Of a DNA stretch of 38,085 bases, positions 8,094 through 15,136 are shown piece after piece. Numbering within the stretch: position 1 is the first letter of the stretch; each line of letters starts with the position of its first letter. The stretch lies in NCBI GenBank assembly GCA_013202335.1, contig JABMQR010000011.1, positions 1 through 38,085 of the forward strand, given 5' to 3'. The stretch is from Bacteroidota bacterium (GTDB lineage: Bacteria > Spirochaetota > Spirochaetia > JABMQR01). The notes below the pieces were generated by a model, which saw only the letters and a program-made list of their open reading frames with translations, did no database searches and was not told where the DNA came from. The translations under genes and the position numbers were made by a program.

Positions 8094-9127
8094 GTTCCCC
8101 CTGCCATTTTCATATATAAGGCGTAAAATCTTTCTGCTGAAGTATTGTCTTTCAGAAAATATTTACAGTGATCACCGATTAATTTGAATACCATAAAACA
8201 TTCGGGAGGGTATAAATCCGGTTTCCTTCGGATTTTATCTACCTGCTCCTGTAATAACGGCAGCGAACCTGATGCACTGCCTGATTTTAGACGCACCCGG
8301 ACTATCTGAATAGTAGCCAGGGCCTCACTGACAGGGAGTTCATACTGACTGCAAAACTGCAGCAGTCCGCCTAATCTGGTTTCGGCCTGTGCCCCATGAC
8401 CGAGAGTAAAATCAAGACATGCCAGCTGGTACTGTGCAGTTGCATAATTCTGCCGGGCCTCCTCATTTTCTGCATCCATTGAAATCTTTGCAAACCTGAC
8501 AGCTTTTTCGAACCACTCATATGCACAATGTATCTGATTTCTCTTTTGATACTGAGATCCAATAAGAGTATACACATAACTAACAGGTAAATCAGAACTC
8601 CCCTGTCCTGCTTTTTCAACAGCGAGTTCATAACAGGCAAGGCTTTTATCCTCATCTTCCAAAACAGTATAGATATTTCCCAAATCAGTTAACGGCTTGA
8701 ATAATTGCTTATTACTCCCGCTCTTTCCAGCCGCATTCAAAGCTCCTGTAAAAAACCGGAGAGCAGATTCATAGTTTCCTATTAACTGAAAATAGGCACC
8801 TATTGCGCTGAGAGTTTCTGCTGTTTGTGTATAATTAGCCGTACTTCTTGATTTGGCCAGAACATGATGATATTCAGTAATAGCTTTTTGTGTATTTCCT
8901 GACTCCATGAGGGCAGCTGCTGTTTCCAGACGTAATGCATTTGCAGAATCAAACCTGCCGGCCTGTTCATATAAGGAGATGAGGTTTTGCCTGCAGGCGA
9001 GTATCAACTCTTCATTGGCGCTTGCGCTTTCCAGCACTAATCCGAGTTCCTTCTCAAGTTGTCTGATTCTTTTTTTCAGCCTCCGGATCTTCATAGGGAT
9101 ATTGTAGCCGACTCTGTACTTTTTCAC
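8069..9127 (-). CDS. TPR-repeat protein, first gene of the addBA operon
   Basis: The product has 352 residues. It begins with a basic coiled-coil-like stretch (IRRLKKRIRQLEKELG) and then has a run of tetratricopeptide-like helix pairs, e.g. AETLSAIGAYFQLIGNYESALRFFTGAL, PLTDLGNIYTVLEDEDKSLACYELAV and TLIGSQYQKRNQIHCAYEWFEKAV. It has no signal peptide, so it is probably cytoplasmic. Its end overlaps addB by 25 bases, suggesting co-transcription and perhaps a role with AddAB, but that is only guilt by association. The start is uncertain: GTG at 9127 or ATG at 9094 (protein beginning MKIRRLKK); neither has a strong SD. It is divergent from the CPBP gene with only 22 bases between, so the two promoters must overlap the genes or each other. 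Confidence 0.75.
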   Translation of the reverse strand: MKKYRVGYNIPMKIRRLKKRIRQLEKELGLVLESASANEELILACRQNLISLYEQAGRFDSANALRLETAAALMESGNTQKAITEYHHVLAKSRSTANYTQTAETLSAIGAYFQLIGNYESALRFFTGALNAAGKSGSNKQLFKPLTDLGNIYTVLEDEDKSLACYELAVEKAGQGSSDLPVSYVYTLIGSQYQKRNQIHCAYEWFEKAVRFAKISMDAENEEARQNYATAQYQLACLDFTLGHGAQAETRLGGLLQFCSQYELPVSEALATIQIVRVRLKSGSASGSLPLLQEQVDKIRRKPDLYPPECFMVFKLIGDHCKYFLKDNTSAERFYALYMKMAGGTWKTYLTE

Positions 9128-9149
9128 AATCTTTCAACATAATTCAGTT

Positions 9150-10004
9150 ATGAGACAATCAAAAACCCTCTATTTTTCAGTAGCTCTGGTTTGCATTCTC
9201 CTGTTCTGGTATGGAGCAGGCAATTTGTTATCAGGAATTCTCTCAAAATTACTCCTTACCGAACCAATCATGAAGCCGGGTGCAGAGGGGTTTTCCTACT
9301 CATTACGTATCTATTTTATAGTAAATATTGGATTCCTGGCTCTATTATCCGGCACCCTTGCAGCTGTTAAGTTTATCCTTCAAATTCCTACAAAAAATTT
9401 CATTACCGATAATCCCCGTTTAAGAGTTAGAAGGGGCGTTCTTGCCTGCTGCATGTGGATACTGCTGCTCTCCCTTTTTGCTGTTTTAGAGTCTCTTTTC
9501 TCTCCCGGGCAACTATCCTTAACCCTGAATATACCTTCACTGCTGCTGTTTTTGCCCGCAGCCATCATCATGGTATCGATACAGGCAGCCTCTGAGGAGC
9601 TTCTTTTTCGGACATTTCTGGGAAGATGGGTGGGTATTTATACAGCCCGAAAGCTGCCTGCCGCCATTATTTCAGGAGTGCTGTTCATGTCAGTACACCT
9701 CTTTAACCCTGAGATCACTCTCTACAGTAATTCCTGGGCGATCTATCTTTTTTACTTTCTCTTCGGTTTCATTTTAATGTATTTCTCAATAAAAGATGGC
9801 GGGTATGAGCTGGCTATCGGTATCCATGTGGGAAATAATCTATTTTCCAGTATTTTGGTAAATTATGAGGGATCGGTTATGCCGACACCTTCAGCCTTTA
9901 CTGCTCAAAGTGAGTCACCCGTTCCCGCTCTGATTTTCCTGATTCTTTCCTCAATAATTATGTATTTGGTATTTCTGCGTAAAAAGGTGGAGGGAAAAGC
10001 ATAA
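9150..10004 (+). CDS. CPBP family intramembrane metalloprotease (Abi/CAAX-protease-like)
   Basis: This 284-residue multi-pass membrane protein carries the three CPBP/Abi motifs: EELLFR (Glu149, Glu150, Arg154), a histidine in LFMSVHLFN (His183), and GIHVGNN (His226, Asn230). These residues form the glutamate/histidine active site in CAAX-prenyl protease 2 relatives. At least six hydrophobic segments are visible, the first being FSVALVCILLFWYGAG. In bacteria members act in peptide or bacteriocin-immunity processing, but the substrate here is unknown. There is no SD before the ATG; a CATAAT hexamer at 9138-9143 ends six bases before the start, so it may be leaderless, like the gene at 340. Confidence 0.85.
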   Translation: MRQSKTLYFSVALVCILLFWYGAGNLLSGILSKLLLTEPIMKPGAEGFSYSLRIYFIVNIGFLALLSGTLAAVKFILQIPTKNFITDNPRLRVRRGVLACCMWILLLSLFAVLESLFSPGQLSLTLNIPSLLLFLPAAIIMVSIQAASEELLFRTFLGRWVGIYTARKLPAAIISGVLFMSVHLFNPEITLYSNSWAIYLFYFLFGFILMYFSIKDGGYELAIGIHVGNNLFSSILVNYEGSVMPTPSAFTAQSESPVPALIFLILSSIIMYLVFLRKKVEGKA

Positions 10005-10009
10005 GAACG

Positions 10010-10378
10010 CTAATCTTTTTTTGCAAAATGCAATTCTCGAGAATAATAGCAAGCTGCATCCCAGGGCTTGCTTTCCGGTAGAGTTTCCATCACCCCATCC
10101 AAACGTTCTAATAATCTTTTAAAAACTCCGGTTTTCATGTAATTTTCAGCATCATGCAGGGAGTCCCAAATTCCCACTGCAAACGCCTGCTGCAGGGATT
10201 GTGATCCCATGGTCTGATCAGGTTTCACCTTCTCAGTTAATAACTGCATAGAGATCAATCCCGGAATTTTCGGTGCTGACAAAAACACTTCATCCTGCCA
10301 GATTCTGCACATCTCAGAGAAATTTTCTTTCTTTGCTCTATAGCACATTGCTGCTGTAAACATCGCCGTTGTAATCAT
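10010..10378 (-). CDS. Small ABM-like (dimeric alpha/beta barrel) protein with G9 tract at its start
   Basis: The product has about 122 residues and resembles antibiotic-biosynthesis-monooxygenase/ABM-domain proteins: an opening strand (MITTAMFTAAMCYRAKKENFSEM), a helix ending in a PGLISMQLL strand, then FAVGIWDSLHDAENYMKTGVFKRLLE, which matches the 'xxWxSxxdaxxyxxsxxf' pattern of that fold. Function is unknown. The ATG at 10378 is preceded by a run of nine G (10381-10389 as C9 on plus), which either acts as the SD or, if translation begins at a GTG at 10432, is read in frame as R-G-G-A before this Met. Either way the tract length would alter expression. It converges on the CPBP gene five bases away. 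Family call moderate. Confidence 0.55.
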   Translation of the reverse strand: MITTAMFTAAMCYRAKKENFSEMCRIWQDEVFLSAPKIPGLISMQLLTEKVKPDQTMGSQSLQQAFAVGIWDSLHDAENYMKTGVFKRLLERLDGVMETLPESKPWDAACYYSRELHFAKKD

Positions 10379-10380
10379 CG

Positions 10381-10389
10381 CCCCCCCCC
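10381..10389 (-). repeat. Homopolymer G9 tract (C9 on plus) at the ribosome-binding position
   Basis: Nine consecutive C on plus read as A-GGGGGGGGG-CG-ATG on the minus strand, directly before the start of the ABM-like gene. It sits where the SD should be. Long poly-G tracts are slippage-prone and are known phase-variation switches in spirochaetes and other bacteria; switching here is inference. Confidence 0.8.
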
Positions 10390-10443
10390 TGATTCCAAAA
10401 AAACACAAACCGAATTTAGCCTTTATAAACACAGAATATCTGA

Positions 10444-10449
10444 TATAAT
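10444..10449 (+). promoter_or_regulatory. Probable -10 element for the aldo/keto reductase gene
   Basis: A perfect TATAAT lies 45 bases before the ATG at 10495. No clear -35 hexamer is visible about 17 bases upstream (AT-rich ctttat only). The SD GGAGG at 10481-10485 follows. Confidence 0.45.
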
Positions 10450-10494
10450 ATATTTTTTCTATACTGAAGCTTTATCTAATGGAGGCATCCCGAA

Positions 10495-11403
10495 ATGAAT
10501 ACAGGTACATTATCTTCTGAAAAAGGATATATCGTAAAACGCCCATTTGGTAACAGCGGGGACAGGCTCTCTGTTCTGGGATTTGGATCAATAGTTCTGG
10601 TACTGAATGAACAAAAACCCGCAAACAGACTGGTCGCTGAAGCCGTAGAGTCCGGTATAAATTATTTTGACACAGCCCCCTCATATGGTGATGTATTCGG
10701 CGTCCGGGGAGATGCGGAAATCAAATTGGGACCGGCACTGCAACCCTATAGACAAGATTGTTTTCTCGCTTGTAAAACAGGCATGAGAACACCCAAAGAG
10801 GCTGAGTTTGAGTTCAACCTCTCTCTGGAAAGGCTTGAAACCGATTATTTTGACCTATACCAGCTTCATGGAATTACCGATATGAATACCGATATGGATC
10901 AGGTATTCATGAAGGGTGGTGTAATGGATATGCTGATTGAGAAGAAACGTGAAGGGAAAATACGTTACTTAGGTTTTTCCGCTCACTCTACTGAAGCTGC
11001 TCTTACTGCCATGGAGCGGTACGACTTTGACTCAGTCATGTTCGCAGTAAATTACGCCTGTTGGTATAAAGGTGGTTATGGGCCGAAAATAATGCAGAAA
11101 GCTATTGAGACCAATACTGCCAGACTTGCCTTAAAGGCACTTGCAAAACAGCAAAGAAGTCCTGCATATCCTGAAACATCCTACCCTAAATGCTGGTATG
11201 AACCAATTACCGATAGAGAACAGGCTGCGAGGGCACTGCGCTGGACACTCAGTCAGCCGGTTACTGCTGCTGTTTCTCCCGGTGAGGAAAAACTCTACAA
11301 AATGGCCCTCTCAATTGTTCAGGAAGGAATAGATCTTCGGGACGATGACCAGGAGAGAGTGAAAGAGGATGCCGTAGTATCAAACCCGATCTTTCCCGGT
11401 TAA
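10495..11403 (+). CDS. Aldo/keto reductase family oxidoreductase
   Basis: This 302-residue (beta/alpha)8 NADPH-type reductase carries the catalytic tetrad: Asp in NYFDTAPSYG, Tyr in the same motif, Lys in ACKTGMR and His in YQLHGI. Other family marks are LERLETDYFDLYQLHG, GKIRYLGFSAHS and VNYACWY. The size and the ending LRWTLSQPVTAAVSPGEEKLY fit the YghZ/Tas-like branch without the extra ferredoxin domain found in some anaerobe homologues. The start is set by GGAGG nine bases upstream. The downstream GNAT gene begins 14 bases after the stop, so they are probably one operon. The substrate cannot be inferred. Confidence 0.88.
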   Translation: MNTGTLSSEKGYIVKRPFGNSGDRLSVLGFGSIVLVLNEQKPANRLVAEAVESGINYFDTAPSYGDVFGVRGDAEIKLGPALQPYRQDCFLACKTGMRTPKEAEFEFNLSLERLETDYFDLYQLHGITDMNTDMDQVFMKGGVMDMLIEKKREGKIRYLGFSAHSTEAALTAMERYDFDSVMFAVNYACWYKGGYGPKIMQKAIETNTARLALKALAKQQRSPAYPETSYPKCWYEPITDREQAARALRWTLSQPVTAAVSPGEEKLYKMALSIVQEGIDLRDDDQERVKEDAVVSNPIFPG

Positions 11404-11417
11404 TAATGAGGTACTGA

Positions 11418-12320
11418 TTGAAAAAGATAACCTACCATTCACAGCAGACTCTTACTGCTGCTGAAATGACTGCTGTCAACAAGCTTATCCGGATATGTTC
11501 TGAGCATGACAAAACCCACGAATCAATAGATATTTCTGTTAACGCCGCATATACCTGTGAACCTTCCGTCAAACTCTTTCATACGGCACGATCAGGTAAA
11601 GAGCTTGTTGGTGCTGCAGCACTTTTCATCCCCACCCCGGAAGAGGCGGAGATATCAGGTTTTGTTCACCCCTCATACCGAAAAAAAGGGATCTTTAAAA
11701 AACTGCTTTCAAAAGCGGAAGAGGAATTATCAGCATTTAATATTCCATCACTTCTTTTCGTCTGCAATGACCAATCAGAAAGCGGACTGCTCATGCTGAA
11801 AAAGGCGGAAATTCCATACGATTTTACTGAGTACAGTATGAAACTGGATACGGGCATTGCCTATCAAAAAACTGGTATCACATTAAAAAGGGCATTTAAA
11901 AAAAGTGTTGATGAATTTATTGACCTGAATGTAAAAATATTTAATGGATCAGCTGCAAATGCCCGTATGATGCTTGAGAACACCTTCCAATCCGAGGACA
12001 GACACTGCTACGCATTTCTCCATGACAACTCAGTTGTCGGTATGGGTTGTATAGCATATACCAAGCCCGAAGATACCGCCTTTATATTTGGTTTTGGGGT
12101 TCTCCCTGAATGTCGTGGAAAAGGGCTCGGAAAGCTGGCTCTTTACGAACTGGCTCATTATATCCATTCGAATTACAAGAAATCCGCCGGGCTGGAAGTA
12201 AACAGCCGCAATCAAGCAGCTCTTTCTCTCTACACTTCACTTGGATTCAAGACAGAATCAGCATATCATTATTATCGCAGACCGGTTATTTCTGTCTCTT
12301 TGGAGGAAGTAAATCAGTAA
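11418..12320 (+). CDS. Tandem GNAT acetyltransferase (two GNAT domains)
   Basis: This 300-residue protein is built from two GCN5-type halves. The N-terminal half has VHPSYRKKGIFKKLL followed by a conserved strand FVCND. The C-terminal half has the stronger acetyl-CoA signature VLPECRGKGLGKLAL and then VNSRNQAALSLYTSLGFK, which is the classic GNAT motif A/B. The N-terminal copy has a weaker Q/RxxGxG loop (RKKGIF), so it may be less active or structural. The TTG start is chosen for a GAGGT SD about six bases upstream. Its last 35 bases overlap the convergent lpd gene. The acceptor substrate is unknown. Confidence 0.82.
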   Translation: MKKITYHSQQTLTAAEMTAVNKLIRICSEHDKTHESIDISVNAAYTCEPSVKLFHTARSGKELVGAAALFIPTPEEAEISGFVHPSYRKKGIFKKLLSKAEEELSAFNIPSLLFVCNDQSESGLLMLKKAEIPYDFTEYSMKLDTGIAYQKTGITLKRAFKKSVDEFIDLNVKIFNGSAANARMMLENTFQSEDRHCYAFLHDNSVVGMGCIAYTKPEDTAFIFGFGVLPECRGKGLGKLALYELAHYIHSNYKKSAGLEVNSRNQAALSLYTSLGFKTESAYHYYRRPVISVSLEEVNQ

Positions 12321-13722
12321 TAGATCCAAGGTACATTTCAGCAGCCCCTGCAAAAGTTTCAGCAAGGGTTGGGTGAGCATGGATCGTACGACTAATATCC
12401 TCTGCATCTGCTCCCATCTCCAGGGCAAGTACCGCTTCCGCGATTAGCTCCCCGGCATTCCTTCCGGTTATTCCGGCACCAATCAGCCTTCCTGTTTCAG
12501 GATCAAATAACGCTTTACTGATTCCGCGACCACCTCCACCTCCGGAACTCAAGGCTCTCCCACTGGCACTCCAGGGAAAAATCCCTTTCTCATAGGCAAT
12601 ATTCTCTGCAGCAGCCTCTTTTTCCGTTAGCCCCATCCAGGCAACCTCAGGGTCTGTATATGCAACTGAAGGGATAGTAAGGGGAGTAAAAGCTGAAGGG
12701 AGCCCTGCTGCTGACTCAGCGGCAACTTTTCCCTCATGAACAGCTTTATGCGCCAGCATAGGATTTCCGACCGCATCTCCTATGGCAAAAATATGTTCAA
12801 CGGATGTTCGTTTTGTCTCATCTGTTGCAAAAAAACCTTTATTATCTATCTTAATACCTATATCTTCAGCTCCTAATCCCTGGGTATTTGGACGTCTGCC
12901 GACAGATACAAGTACCACATCAGCCTCAACTACTTCCGGAGCTTTTTTCCCCTGCAAAAAAACCTTCAAAACAGAACCGGACTGATCTACAGATTTAACC
13001 CTGGTCTCAATAAAAATCCCCTTATATCTTTTCCTCAGGACCTGCATGAGAGGTCTGACCACATCAGCATCTGCAAGCGGGATTAATTGATCCATCATTT
13101 CCACAATGGTTACCGCTGAACCCAGTTCATGATACACCGCTGCCATTTCCAAACCAATAATACCGCCCCCTATAACCAGTAACCTTTCCGGAATATTTTT
13201 AAGAGAAAGAGCATCAGTTGAATCCCAAATCCTCTTATCCGTGTAATCAAGACCGGGAATCCGAACAGTACTGGATCCTGTAGCAATTACCGCATGAGAA
13301 AAAATTATATTGGTAATCTCATCTTCACCGAAAGTTACGGAAATAGTGTGAGCATCAGTAAAGCTGCCGGTACCATACATCACCGTTATTTTTCTGGCTT
13401 TGGCCAGTTTTGCGAGACCTGTTGTTAAAGTATTTACCACACCCTCTTTATGCATACGAAGTGTATCCAAATCTATATTCGGAGCAGCAAAAGATATCCC
13501 GAAAGATTCAGCAGAGGCTGCTTCACGAAGAACTTCTGCTGCATGGAGAAGCGTTTTTGAAGGAATACAACCAACATTCAGGCATACTCCGCCCAGTTTC
13601 TCCTCTTTCTCTATTAAAACCACGGACAGTCCCAGATCAGCAGCTCTGAATGCAGCTGTATAACCACCGGGGCCACCTCCAAGTACCGCAAAATCAGTTG
13701 ATATTTCTTTGATTTCTGACAT
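12286..13722 (-). CDS. lpd: Dihydrolipoyl dehydrogenase (E3 of pyruvate dehydrogenase complex)
   Basis: This flavoprotein reoxidises dihydrolipoyl groups of E2 using NAD+. Visible motifs: FAD-binding GGGPGGYTAAFRAADLG at the N-terminus, the redox disulfide CLNVGC (Cys47/Cys52), NAD-binding GGGIIGLEMAAVYHELG, FAIGDAVG, and the catalytic HAHPTLAE near the C-terminus. The 478-residue length is normal. Two ATGs stand in tandem; the second (13722) has better spacing from the AAAGGA SD. It is the last gene of aceE-aceF-lpd. No hairpin terminator is visible after the stop, and the 3' end runs 35 bases into the convergent GNAT gene. Confidence 0.95.
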   Translation of the reverse strand: MSEIKEISTDFAVLGGGPGGYTAAFRAADLGLSVVLIEKEEKLGGVCLNVGCIPSKTLLHAAEVLREAASAESFGISFAAPNIDLDTLRMHKEGVVNTLTTGLAKLAKARKITVMYGTGSFTDAHTISVTFGEDEITNIIFSHAVIATGSSTVRIPGLDYTDKRIWDSTDALSLKNIPERLLVIGGGIIGLEMAAVYHELGSAVTIVEMMDQLIPLADADVVRPLMQVLRKRYKGIFIETRVKSVDQSGSVLKVFLQGKKAPEVVEADVVLVSVGRRPNTQGLGAEDIGIKIDNKGFFATDETKRTSVEHIFAIGDAVGNPMLAHKAVHEGKVAAESAAGLPSAFTPLTIPSVAYTDPEVAWMGLTEKEAAAENIAYEKGIFPWSASGRALSSGGGGGRGISKALFDPETGRLIGAGITGRNAGELIAEAVLALEMGADAEDISRTIHAHPTLAETFAGAAEMYLGSITDLLPPKRQK

Positions 13723-13764
13723 CATATATCCTTTTATTGAGTATTAAATGCGAATTTACAGACC

Positions 13765-15123
13765 CTACTCTACTACGATAACCGGATATTTTTCAATTAT
13801 ATCGGCAAGGGCACGACAAAATCTTGCTCCTTCTGCACCATCAATAATCCGATGATCATACGACAGTGAAAAAGGAAGTATGGTTCTGGGAATAAATTCT
13901 GCCGCACCATTCCAGACTGGTTTAACAGAAGATCGGGAAATCCCTAAAATTGCTGCCTGAGGTGCATTAACAATCGGAGTAAATCCGGTACCGCCAATTC
14001 CTCCTAAACTGGATATACTGAAACTCCCGCCGCTGTAATCATCCGGTTTAAGCTTTCCCATCCTGGCCCGCTCACTTATTTCAGCCAGTTCACGTCCAAT
14101 TTCACCCAGGGTTTTGGTATCAGCGTTTTTAATAACAGGAACAACCAGGCCGTCCGGTGTATCAATCGCTATTCCTATATTATAGTACTTCTTTTTGATT
14201 ATCATTTGCTGTTCAGTATTAATAGATGCATTCACATGAGGAAATTTTTTCAGGGTCTGCACCACTGCCTTTACCACAAATGGGAGTATACTGAAACGGA
14301 CACCCTCATTGTGAGAGAAGCTGTTTAAACGTTTTCTAAATAGTTCCAAATCAGTAATATCTGCTTCATCAAAATGCGTAACAAGCGGGATATTCAACCA
14401 GCTTGCATGAAGCCTTGGGCCTGAGATGCGCTGAATTCGTCCCGGTTTTACTGTCTCAATCTCTCCATATTGGGAAAAATCCTCTATCGGAATTCCAGGA
14501 ATTCCCGTAGTTCCCGGTGCACCGGCATTTTTTACTGAATAATTTGCTACAGTTTTATGAACAAATCCCTGAATATCTTTCCGGGTAATTCGCCCCTTTG
14601 GTCCTGATCCAACAACAAAACCCAGACTAACCCCCAACTCCCTTGCATATTGACGCACGGATGGTGATGCATGATATTCCCCAACCGGAATATTTTGGGG
14701 GATCTGCTCTTTGGGAGCAGAAACCTCTGCTTTTAGCGGGGCTGGTGCTGAAACTTTTTCGGGAGTTTCGCGATCAACAGACTGCCTGGACGGTATTGAG
14801 GGAACTTGAACGTGAACGTGAACTGTTTCAGTTTCCAGCGTACTTGCAGTGTCGGACACCTCTGTTTCTGCTGCCGCCTCTTCCTCACCTGTCTCAATAT
14901 AAGCCAGGAGGTCTCCTTTTGATACGGTACCGTCCTGTTTAACCAGAACTTCTGTTATAGTACCGCTGAATGGAGAGGGAATATCCATAACCGCTTTTTC
15001 GCTTTCCAGAGAAATCAGGGAATCTTCCTCTGCGATAACATCACCGGCGGTGACAAAAACATCAATTATGCTGACATCAGAATAATCCCCAATATCCGGA
15101 ACAAGTATCTCTTTAATTGCCAT
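13765..15123 (-). CDS. aceF: Dihydrolipoyl acetyltransferase (E2 of pyruvate dehydrogenase complex), single lipoyl domain
   Basis: The product has 452 residues in three domains: one N-terminal lipoyl domain (LESEKAVMDIPSPFSG, lipoyl Lys43), a proline/alanine-rich linker (PAPLKAEVSAP), a peripheral subunit-binding domain (ASPSVRQYARELGV and GPKGRITRKDI), and the catalytic acyltransferase domain ending in SLSYDHRIIDGAEGARF with the HxxxD active site. E. coli AceF has three lipoyl domains; here there is one. The ATG at 15123 has GGAGG seven bases before it; a GTG directly upstream is less likely. Only 13 bases separate it from aceE. Confidence 0.95.
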   Translation of the reverse strand: MAIKEILVPDIGDYSDVSIIDVFVTAGDVIAEEDSLISLESEKAVMDIPSPFSGTITEVLVKQDGTVSKGDLLAYIETGEEEAAAETEVSDTASTLETETVHVHVQVPSIPSRQSVDRETPEKVSAPAPLKAEVSAPKEQIPQNIPVGEYHASPSVRQYARELGVSLGFVVGSGPKGRITRKDIQGFVHKTVANYSVKNAGAPGTTGIPGIPIEDFSQYGEIETVKPGRIQRISGPRLHASWLNIPLVTHFDEADITDLELFRKRLNSFSHNEGVRFSILPFVVKAVVQTLKKFPHVNASINTEQQMIIKKKYYNIGIAIDTPDGLVVPVIKNADTKTLGEIGRELAEISERARMGKLKPDDYSGGSFSISSLGGIGGTGFTPIVNAPQAAILGISRSSVKPVWNGAAEFIPRTILPFSLSYDHRIIDGAEGARFCRALADIIEKYPVIVVE

Positions 15124-15136
15124 CACATAACCTCCG

